This document shows, in pieces, positions 1 to 4,947 of a stretch of DNA of 5,237 nucleotides. The position numbers and the translations under genes are program-made. The stretch covers positions 1 through 5,237 of the forward strand of contig JAGQGA010000415.1 in NCBI GenBank assembly GCA_020432595.1. The letters are read 5' to 3'. A model generated the notes under the pieces. It was given only the letters and a program-made list of their open reading frames with translations, did no database searches and was not told the DNA's origin. How positions within the stretch are numbered: the stretch's first letter is position 1; the number at the start of each line of letters is the position of its first letter. The stretch comes from Anaerolineales bacterium (GTDB taxonomy: Bacteria > Chloroflexota > Anaerolineae > Promineifilales > Promineifilaceae).

Positions 1-93
1 GTTCGGGTGCGAGGGGATTTTAGCAAATGGGATATGACGGAGATAAGGTGCATTTGGTTGCAATTCTTCTAAACGCTATTGTGCAAGATTGTT

Positions 94-103
94 AACGGCC
101 GTT
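94..103. repeat. AACGGCCGTT palindrome, intergenic copy
   Basis: Exact 10-base palindrome in the non-coding region before the pucR-like gene. It belongs to a dispersed set in this window and shows that the motif is not limited to coding DNA. Confidence 0.8.
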
Positions 104-242
104 TTTTACCACTCATCATAGCCTATCTTGCTACAAAACCCGCTTACATTATCCAAGACCATCATAACATAGGTTACAATCAATGCCAAATCATACACTA
201 AAGAAAACACATCATCTATTACGGTTCAATTTTTAGATTATC

Positions 243-259
243 ATTTTATGACGTAAAAT
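243..259. promoter_or_regulatory. AT-rich inverted repeat, possible operator or promoter element
   Basis: ATTTTA at 243-248 and TAAAAT at 254-259 form a perfect 6-base inverted repeat around a 5-base spacer, about 65 bases before the pucR-like start codon. The right half also looks like a -10 box (TAAAAT). A 6-base repeat in AT-rich DNA can easily arise by chance, so a regulatory role is only a possibility suggested by position. Confidence 0.25.
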
Positions 260-269
260 TACCCTAACC

Positions 270-292
270 TGTAAGGATGCTTACCCCTTACA
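270..292. promoter_or_regulatory. Inverted repeat TGTAAGG-N9-CCTTACA, candidate operator or leader hairpin
   Basis: TGTAAGG at 270-276 and CCTTACA at 286-292 are perfect complements around a 9-base spacer. The spacer contains CTTAC (280-284), which can pair instead with GTAAG (271-275) to give a smaller hairpin with a 4-base loop. The element ends 31 bases before the pucR-like ATG. PucR-family regulators often control their own or adjacent genes, so an autoregulatory operator is plausible, but no PucR consensus is known to me that would confirm it. In RNA it would be a modest stem in the 5' leader. Confidence 0.35.
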
Positions 293-323
293 CGAATCAC
301 CAAAGGTCAATCATTCAATTCTT

Positions 324-1979
324 ATGCTGACTGTTGCTGAAGCACTTAAGCTCCCCGTTTTTTCATCCTCTAGGCTCGTAGCTGGTAAAGCAGGCATTCA
401 CAGCGAAATAAACTGGGTTCACATTGTGGATGTTCCCAACGCCGAATATAGCTACGAACGGCAAGGCGTATTGTTACTAACCTCCGGTTTTGGTTTGCGT
501 GACAATCTGGACGAACAAGCGCAACTCATCCCACGCCTGGTTGAAAAAGGTTTCGCTGGCATGGTCTTATCCATTGGATACGCTTTTAGCAAAACTCCCG
601 ATGCCATGCTAGAGGCAGCCAATCAGCTTAACTTTCCTATTATAGAGTGCCCTCGTGAACTGCTGTTTATTGATGTAACCGAGGCCATACTGGAAAGAAT
701 CATCAATCGGCAATATGCCTTGTTGCAAGAGTCTAACAAAATCTACGATCAGCTAACAGAACTCGTCCTGCAAGGCAAAGACCTACACGCCCTGGCTGCT
801 ACCCTCTCCAATGTCCTTAAACGCTCCATTTCTATCGAGGACCCCACTTTTCGTGTGGTAGCTACGTCTCAATATGGCCCCATAGATATTGCCCGCGAGC
901 GCACCATTGCCAGTGGACGTACATCACCAGAAATGGCGCACCATTTGCTGGAATCGGGCATTTATAACAAGCTTCTACAGCGGATGCGCCCTACACGGGT
1001 TCCACCTATTCCTGAAATGGGCATGTCTATGGAACGCTTTGTCGCGCCGATTATTGTGGACAGGCAAATTCAAGGCTACATCTGGATTATTGCCGGTGGA
1101 CGGCCGTTAACCGAACTCGACGAACTTGCCATTAGTCACGGAGCAACAGTGGCTGCCCTCTTTCTATTTAAAGAGCAAGCCGTTCATGAAGCCGAAGAAA
1201 ACTTGCGGGGCGACTTTTTTGAACAACTGCTGCGCGGGCAAGAGCGCTCCACAACCCTGCAAGAGTTGGCACGACGTTTTAGCTATCGGCTCAATGTAGC
1301 GCACCAAATTCTCCTTATCTATGGCAACCTCAAAGCAGGCGGCAATTTACACTATGTAGAAGAACAACTCTATCACTGGCTGCAAGAAAACTATGTCACC
1401 ACAGCCTTTGCCATCCGGCGCACTGACCACCTGGTTGTGGTGTACGAAAGCGATCAAAACCAGATTGGCAAACAGCTTGCCGAACGGCTGGTAAAATCGC
1501 TCAGCTATCCAGCCTGTCGCCTGCTTGTAGGCGTGGGTTCTGTATTTGAACACAACAGCCCTCAAGAGGCTGGCGGTATTCGCCAAAGTTATAGCCAGGC
1601 AAGAGAAGCAGTAGAAATTGGGCGAGCGTTGGGCAAAACCGAAGGCGTTATCACTTTTGACGAGCTAGGACTGCTCCATTGGCTATACTATTTGCCTCCC
1701 GAAGCCCATGCTGGCAACAGTTATTTGCGCTATGTGGAAAAGCTGCTGGCATATGACCAGACCCGCAACAGCGACCTGACGATTACCCTGGAAGCATATC
1801 TGGATTATGGTGGCGCACTCACAGAAACATCCCAAGCACTTTATATCCACCGCAATACCTTGCTGCGTCGGCTAGAACGCATTCAGGAGATTTGTCTGCT
1901 TGATTTACGCGACCCATTGGTGCGGACAAACCTACACGTGGCACTAAAAGGGTATCATTTGCGCAAGCACCCCAGCTAG
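324..1979 (+). CDS. PucR-family transcriptional regulator
   Basis: This is a 551-residue cytoplasmic DNA-binding regulator with the usual three-part PucR plan. Residues about 4-125 form the N-terminal PucR domain: the family-type 'IVDVPNAEYSYERQGVLLL' stretch is near residues 35-53, followed by 'TSGFGLRD' and the 'FPIIECP' strand near 104-110. A linker and GAF-like sensor region follows to about 285. 'DFFEQLLRG' near 296-304 opens the degenerate GGDEF-like middle domain, which ends with 'SQAREAVEIG' at 424-433. The C-terminus (about 485-545) is the PucR helix-turn-helix, with 'YIHRNTLLRRLERI' at about 507-520 as the recognition region. Family members regulate purine, amino-acid or amine catabolism; the downstream neighbours suggest methylated amines here, which is inference. 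The start fits the family's N-terminus, but no good ribosome-binding site precedes it. Base composition is more AT-rich than the mttB-like gene. The domain assignment is secure; the effector is unknown. Confidence 0.93.
   Translation: MLTVAEALKLPVFSSSRLVAGKAGIHSEINWVHIVDVPNAEYSYERQGVLLLTSGFGLRDNLDEQAQLIPRLVEKGFAGMVLSIGYAFSKTPDAMLEAANQLNFPIIECPRELLFIDVTEAILERIINRQYALLQESNKIYDQLTELVLQGKDLHALAATLSNVLKRSISIEDPTFRVVATSQYGPIDIARERTIASGRTSPEMAHHLLESGIYNKLLQRMRPTRVPPIPEMGMSMERFVAPIIVDRQIQGYIWIIAGGRPLTELDELAISHGATVAALFLFKEQAVHEAEENLRGDFFEQLLRGQERSTTLQELARRFSYRLNVAHQILLIYGNLKAGGNLHYVEEQLYHWLQENYVTTAFAIRRTDHLVVVYESDQNQIGKQLAERLVKSLSYPACRLLVGVGSVFEHNSPQEAGGIRQSYSQAREAVEIGRALGKTEGVITFDELGLLHWLYYLPPEAHAGNSYLRYVEKLLAYDQTRNSDLTITLEAYLDYGGALTETSQALYIHRNTLLRRLERIQEICLLDLRDPLVRTNLHVALKGYHLRKHPS
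1099..1108. repeat. AACGGCCGTT palindrome, 9 of 10 copy in pucR-like gene
   Basis: GACGGCCGTT, with an intact 8-base ACGGCCGT core (1100-1107). It is read as codons G-R-P-L in the regulator. Confidence 0.6.
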
Positions 1980-2122
1980 TCGTTCCCACACCTAAAATTG
2001 ACATAATGGTCTATTCTGTGACTGATGCCCCACAATCAACCGCAAACAAGGTACAGTCCATCCCTTGTAGAAGAAGCCACGCGCTCTAGAATCACGCTAT
2101 CAGGAGAAAATAGGAGCGGGTC
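1980..2122. promoter_or_regulatory. Intergenic region, probable promoter of the downstream operon
   Basis: This 143-base gap separates the regulator from the tightly packed genes after it. A perfect TTGACA (1998-2003) is a candidate -35 box, but the hexamer 17 bases further on (ACTGAT, 2021-2026) matches a -10 consensus at only three of six positions. ACAAGG at 2046-2051 and CCTTGT at 2063-2068 form a 6-base inverted repeat with an 11-base spacer. It shares the AAGG...CCTT core with the repeat before the pucR-like gene, but the spacing differs. No U-tailed terminator is visible after the regulator, so read-through is possible. Confidence 0.3.
2111..2116 (+). promoter_or_regulatory. Ribosome-binding site of the dinB-like gene
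   Basis: TAGGAG lies 6 bases before the ATG at 2123. A second AGGAG lies at 2102-2106 but is too far upstream. This is the only strong Shine-Dalgarno sequence before any gene in the window. It fixes the start of the dinB-like gene and suggests this is where ribosomes load on the operon. Confidence 0.75.
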
Positions 2123-2593
2123 ATGAGCAAACGGATTGTGCTGCTACAGGCATTGGCCGCGATACCTGGCGAAGTTGCAGCAATATTAAAAATGGTTGAT
2201 GATGAAGCTGGGTGGCGGCACACGGATGCCGATTCCTGGTCACTGGCGGATGTGGTGCAACATTTGCTGCTGGTTGAAGGGCAGTTTCAGCAGCGGCTAC
2301 AGCGGGTAATGACAGAAGAACGGCCGTTTCTCCCCTACATCCACCCCTCCCCCAGTGAACACACCCGCACCGAATCGCTGGCCGACCTGGTAGCCGAATT
2401 TACCCAACTGCGCGAGCAAACGGTGGCGTATTTAACCTCGCTCAAGGCCAAAAACTGGGAAAAAACGGCCGTTCACGAAACCGAAGGCCCCGTCACCTTC
2501 CACTTCCTCGTACAAATGATCATTGACCACGATAACGACCACCTCAGCCAACTGCAAACCCTCTCCCAATCGCTAATCCCCAATCCCCAATAA
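2123..2593 (+). CDS. DinB-family (DinB/YfiT-like four-helix bundle) putative metalloprotein
   Basis: This 156-residue protein has the length and pattern of the DinB/YfiT fold, a four-helix bundle that binds a divalent metal through three histidines. Those positions are visible as H47 in 'VVQHLLLVE' and H136 and H140 in 'IIDHDNDHLSQL'. 'SWSLADVVQHL' (38-48) is the typical family approach to the first histidine. Members include thiol-dependent transferases (mycothiol, bacillithiol) and damage-inducible proteins; which applies here cannot be told. There is no signal peptide or membrane segment. The start is fixed by TAGGAG at 2111-2116. It ends 2 bases before the mttB-like gene, so the two are almost certainly co-transcribed and probably translationally coupled. 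The last residues, 'SLIPNPQ', are encoded by heptamer repeats and are probably not part of the fold. Two AACGGCCGTT copies (2319-2328, 2464-2473) lie inside, in different reading frames. Confidence 0.85.
   Translation: MSKRIVLLQALAAIPGEVAAILKMVDDEAGWRHTDADSWSLADVVQHLLLVEGQFQQRLQRVMTEERPFLPYIHPSPSEHTRTESLADLVAEFTQLREQTVAYLTSLKAKNWEKTAVHETEGPVTFHFLVQMIIDHDNDHLSQLQTLSQSLIPNPQ
2319..2328. repeat. AACGGCCGTT palindrome in dinB-like gene, copy 1
   Basis: Exact copy, read as E-R-P-F in the dinB-like frame. Confidence 0.8.
2464..2473. repeat. AACGGCCGTT palindrome in dinB-like gene, copy 2
   Basis: Exact copy, read as K-T-A-V, a different reading frame from the first copy in the same gene. Confidence 0.8.
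2566..2592. repeat. Heptamer repeat array (YCYAATC orientation) at the dinB-like/mttB-like junction
   Basis: Imperfect 7-base units read AATCGCT, AATCCCC, AATCCCC and AATAACC on the + strand from about 2568, preceded by a partial CCAAT. They cover the 3' end of the dinB-like gene including its stop codon and stop just before the mttB-like ATG at 2596. This is the same family as the arms of the two downstream hairpins, but here only one arm (the C-rich one) is present and no complementary G-rich arm is nearby. As 7 is not a multiple of 3, the array shifts frame with each unit. Confidence 0.7.
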
Positions 2594-2595
2594 CC

Positions 2596-4137
2596 ATGTC
2601 CCGAACTCGAACCCGTACACGTACACGTGCCCAGGCCGACCAGCGAGCAACTAATATCGCCCCCGGCGGTCTCCCCGGCGGCAGCTACCGCCCCCTCAGC
2701 CAAGACGACATAAAGCGCATCCACGAAGCCTCTCTTGACGTGCTGGAGCGTGTTGGCATCGAAGTCCAGCCTTCCGAATGCCGCGACATCTTCCAACAAG
2801 CTGGGGTCAAAATAGACACCGACCGCAACCGCGTCTACATCCCCCGCAGCATGGTCGAAGACGCTCTTGCCACCGCCCGCAACGAAGTCCTGCTGGCCGG
2901 CCGTGACCCCAAACACGACATGATCCTCGGTGGCACCCGCGTTTACCTCGGCACTGGCGGCGCGGCCGTCAAAGTCCTCGATCTCGAAAGCCAACGCGCC
3001 CGCGAATCGGTACTGGCCGACATCGTTAACATCGGCAAAATCGTAGACACCCTCGACAACATCCACTTTTACCTGCGCCCCGTCGTCGCCCGCGACCTCA
3101 GCAACGAACTGCTTGACCAAAACACCTACTACGCCGCCCTCGTCAGCACCAGCAAACACGTCACCGGCAACTGCTTCACCGTGCAGTCAGTACGCGACGT
3201 GGTGGAAATGGCAAGCCTGATCATGGGCAGCCGCGAAGCCCTGCGTCAACGGCCGATAATTTCCGTCACCAACTGCTGGACCGTCAGCCCGCTGCGCTAT
3301 GCCCCTGAAACCGTCGAGGTCCTCACCGAAATTGTGCGCCAGGACATCCCCATCTTTACCTCCTCCGCTCCCCAGGCCGGGGCCACCAGCCCTGCCGCCC
3401 TCGCCGGAACGCTGGTGCAAATCAACGCCGAGGAGCTTTCGGGCATCGTCTACACGAATTTGCTCAAACCCGGTGCCCCTGTTGTCCTCGGCTACGTTCC
3501 CTCCGTGGCTGACCTCCGCAGCGGCAGCTTTGTTGGCGGCGCAGCCGAGTTCGCCATGATGAACGCCGCCGCCGCCCAGCTTGGGCAATTTTACAACCTG
3601 CCCGTCTACAACTCCTCCGGCCTCACCGACTCCAAAATCCCCGACGTGCAGGCTGGGTATGAAAAAGGGATTACCAGCTTGGCGGCGGCACTGGCTGGCT
3701 CCAATTACATCCACCATTCGGCCGGCTTCCTCGAATCCATGCTTACCGTCGCCTACGAGCAATACGTCATTGACGACGACATCAACGGGGCGATTATGCG
3801 GATGGTGCGCGGCATCGAGGTCAACAGCGACACCCTTTCGGTAGACGTGATCGAGCGCGTTTGCCGGGGTGAAGGCCACTTCCTCGGCACGCAGCAAAGC
3901 CTTGACCTGATGACCACCGAATATTACTATCCCCACACCGCCGACCGGCAGCGGCGCGACGATTGGGAATTGGCGGGCAGCCTCGACATGCGCGAACAAG
4001 CCCGCCGCAAAGTGCGCCACATCTTAAAAAACCACAAACCAATGCCCATCCCGCCCGAAGCGGACAAGGCGATTCGGGAACGGTTTGAAATTGTGGTGCC
4101 TAAACTGAAAGATTGGGGATTGGAGATTGGAGATTAA
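2596..4137 (+). CDS. MttB-family (trimethylamine methyltransferase-like) corrinoid methyltransferase, non-pyrrolysine
   Basis: This 513-residue protein resembles the MttB superfamily throughout: 'YRPLSQDDIKRIHEASLDVLERVGIEV' style N-terminus (here near residues 32-57), a TIM-barrel body, and 'GLTDSKIPDVQAGYEKG' beginning at G342. Known members transfer a methyl group from an amine to a cognate corrinoid protein. Archaeal MttB needs an in-frame UAG read as pyrrolysine; this frame has none, so it belongs with the wider non-Pyl group, whose characterised members act on quaternary amines such as glycine betaine, proline betaine or carnitine. The substrate here is not predictable. Residues 3-11 are an odd Arg-Thr repeat (RTRTRTRTR). 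The start follows the dinB-like stop by 2 bases with no Shine-Dalgarno, which suggests coupling. The last eight residues (DWGLEIGD) are encoded by heptamer repeats, and the gene ends in tandem stops TAA TGA. It is more GC-rich at third positions than the regulator. Confidence 0.92.
   Translation: MSRTRTRTRTRAQADQRATNIAPGGLPGGSYRPLSQDDIKRIHEASLDVLERVGIEVQPSECRDIFQQAGVKIDTDRNRVYIPRSMVEDALATARNEVLLAGRDPKHDMILGGTRVYLGTGGAAVKVLDLESQRARESVLADIVNIGKIVDTLDNIHFYLRPVVARDLSNELLDQNTYYAALVSTSKHVTGNCFTVQSVRDVVEMASLIMGSREALRQRPIISVTNCWTVSPLRYAPETVEVLTEIVRQDIPIFTSSAPQAGATSPAALAGTLVQINAEELSGIVYTNLLKPGAPVVLGYVPSVADLRSGSFVGGAAEFAMMNAAAAQLGQFYNLPVYNSSGLTDSKIPDVQAGYEKGITSLAAALAGSNYIHHSAGFLESMLTVAYEQYVIDDDINGAIMRMVRGIEVNSDTLSVDVIERVCRGEGHFLGTQQSLDLMTTEYYYPHTADRQRRDDWELAGSLDMREQARRKVRHILKNHKPMPIPPEADKAIRERFEIVVPKLKDWGLEIGD
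3248..3257. repeat. Degenerate AACGGCCGTT-like site in mttB-like gene
   Basis: AACGGCCGAT, 9 of 10 bases, read as Q-R-P-I. The palindrome is broken at one position. It is the only recognisable copy in the long mttB-like gene. Confidence 0.4.
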
Positions 4138-4174
4138 TGAGGGTTCACAATCTCCAATCTCTAATCCCCAATCT
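4110..4174. repeat. Heptamer-based inverted repeat (26-bp hairpin) between mttB-like and DUF1638 genes
   Basis: The G-rich left arm (4110-4135) and C-rich right arm (4149-4174) pair over 26 positions: 25 Watson-Crick pairs and one G-U (4122 with 4162), around a 13-base loop (4136-4148). Both arms are tandem 7-base units of the type GATTRGR or its complement. The left arm lies within the mttB-like coding region and its stop codon starts at the top of the stem; the right arm ends 15 bases before the next ATG. There is no T-run after the stem, so it is not a typical intrinsic terminator. It may act in mRNA stability, attenuation or translational coupling, or simply be a dispersed repeat. Confidence 0.85.
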
Positions 4175-4189
4175 CCTATTCTTTACCCT

Positions 4190-4882
4190 ATGAAAACCGC
4201 CTTCATCATCTGTGGCGCACTGGCGCGGGAAGTGTTGGACATTAGTCAAAAATATGGCTGGGAGGCCGAGGTGTTTGGCATTCCAGCGATTGTCCACATG
4301 CATCCCGAACGAATTGCCCACAGCGTGGACAAACGCATTAAGGAAATCAAAGCGCGGTTTGACCGGGTAATCATCGTCTTTGGCGACTGCGGCTCGCAGG
4401 GTACGCTCGACTGGGTGCTGGAGAAATATGGACTGGAGCGCATTGATGGGCCACATTGCTATGAAATGTACGGCGGCGATACCTTCCACAATTTGATGGA
4501 CGAAGAACCGGGCACCTTTTTCCTGACCGATTTTTTGGTGCGTGGCTTCCAAGGAACCATTATCAAAGGGTTGGGGCTGGATCGCTACCCGGAGCTACAG
4601 GCCGATTATTTTCGCAACTACAAGCGGCTAGTTTATCTGGTACAGAATCGGGAGAGTAACCTGGCTCGCAAGGCGGAAGAGATTGCCCACTTTTTGCAGC
4701 TTCCGCTGGTCATTCAGGAAACGGGCTATGGGCTATTGGAAGAGCGGCTGGTGGCGTTGATGAACGGCCGTTCCCAACCCCCCAGCCACATTCCCCGTCT
4801 ACCCGCCCGTGAAATGCTTGTGAAGGGAGAAACGGCCGTTCGCCCCAACCGCCAACAAACCAGGAGAAGAAAAAGAGATTAG
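4190..4882 (+). CDS. DUF1638-type protein of unknown function
   Basis: This 230-residue protein matches my memory of the DUF1638 family: 'AFIICGALAREV' at the N-terminus, 'VIIVFGDCGSQG' at 60-71 and 'HCYEMYGGDTFH' at 89-100. Cysteines C8, C67 and C90 and the H36-x-H38 pair are candidate metal or cofactor ligands, though this is inference. It has no signal peptide or membrane segment. No biochemical function is established that I know of. Its place between an MttB-family methyltransferase and a sarcosine-oxidase-like gene suggests a part in methylated-amine metabolism. The ATG at 4190 starts exactly at the conserved N-terminus. A TTG at 4127 would add 21 residues encoded by the hairpin and overlap the previous gene, so I reject it. 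No Shine-Dalgarno is visible. The last 39 residues (from N192) are a poorly conserved-looking basic tail ending RRRKRD that contains two AACGGCCGTT copies. Confidence 0.8.
   Translation: MKTAFIICGALAREVLDISQKYGWEAEVFGIPAIVHMHPERIAHSVDKRIKEIKARFDRVIIVFGDCGSQGTLDWVLEKYGLERIDGPHCYEMYGGDTFHNLMDEEPGTFFLTDFLVRGFQGTIIKGLGLDRYPELQADYFRNYKRLVYLVQNRESNLARKAEEIAHFLQLPLVIQETGYGLLEERLVALMNGRSQPPSHIPRLPAREMLVKGETAVRPNRQQTRRRKRD
4763..4772. repeat. AACGGCCGTT palindrome in DUF1638 gene, copy 1
   Basis: Exact copy, read as N-G-R in the basic tail of the protein (residues 192-194), a third reading frame relative to the dinB-like copies. Confidence 0.8.
4831..4840. repeat. AACGGCCGTT palindrome in DUF1638 gene, copy 2
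   Basis: Exact copy, read as E-T-A-V (residues 214-217), 68 bases after the previous copy and in another frame. Confidence 0.8.
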
Positions 4883-4940
4883 AGATTGGAGATTAGGGAT
4901 TGGTTGACTTTCATCAATCTCCAATCCCCAATCTCCAACC
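4877..4940. repeat. Heptamer-based inverted repeat (imperfect 26-bp hairpin) between DUF1638 and oxidase genes
   Basis: The left arm 4877-4902 and right arm 4915-4940 pair over 26 positions with 21 Watson-Crick pairs, one G-U and four A-C mismatches, around a 12-base loop. The arms are again 7-base units (left: GATTAGA, GATTGGA, GATTAGG). The left arm covers the DUF1638 stop codon (TAG, 4880-4882), and the right arm ends 7 bases before the oxidase ATG, so the hairpin fills the intergenic gap. The right arm differs from that of the upstream hairpin mainly by lacking one 7-base unit; they share AATCCCCAATCTCC (4163-4176 and 4923-4936) as a direct repeat. No T-run follows. Confidence 0.8.
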
Positions 4941-4947
4941 ACCATTT

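Larger units (their letters stand above)
1..323. other. AT-rich intergenic region upstream of the pucR-like gene
   Basis: No gene can be supported here. The region is visibly richer in A+T than the genes. Frame 1 is open from the window edge to a TAA at 70-72 (23 codons). This could be the tail of an upstream + strand gene, but the peptide is not recognisable. One exact copy of the palindrome AACGGCCGTT lies at 94-103 and is followed by a short T run. It is not a good terminator, because a palindrome with no spacer gives only about three base pairs around a four-base loop. The last 90 bases hold the inverted repeats listed separately. TACAAT at 175-180 and TAAAAT at 254-259 resemble -10 boxes, but neither has a good -35 box at normal spacing, so the start of transcription is unresolved. 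Confidence 0.6.

Noticed and set aside
1..72. Possible tail of an upstream + strand gene ending at TAA 70-72
   Set aside because: Only 23 codons are visible, the peptide is unrecognisable, and an open stretch of that length is expected by chance.
94..110. AACGGCCGTT plus T-run as a terminator of an upstream gene
   Set aside because: A spacer-less palindrome gives only a three-pair stem, and the same motif occurs inside coding regions.
2473..4020. Long open frames on the minus strand opposite the mttB-like gene (2473-3159 and 3187-4020)
   Set aside because: They are antisense to a well-supported gene, have low-complexity Gly/Ala/Val-rich translations, and match no family; the C-rich third positions of the real gene remove stop codons from the other strand.
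2596..4137. Pyrrolysine-containing MttB
   Set aside because: The frame is complete from ATG to TAA without any internal UAG.
4127..4189. TTG start at 4127 for the DUF1638 gene
   Set aside because: The extra 21 residues are translated from the hairpin repeat and overlap the mttB-like gene; the conserved N-terminus begins at the ATG at 4190.
4110..4940. The two hairpins as intrinsic terminators
   Set aside because: Neither stem is followed by a T-run, the genes on either side appear to belong to one operon, and the arms are explained by repeat units.
2566..4940. CRISPR array
   Set aside because: The repeats are 7-base tandem units and inverted arms, not regularly spaced 25-40 base direct repeats with unique spacers.
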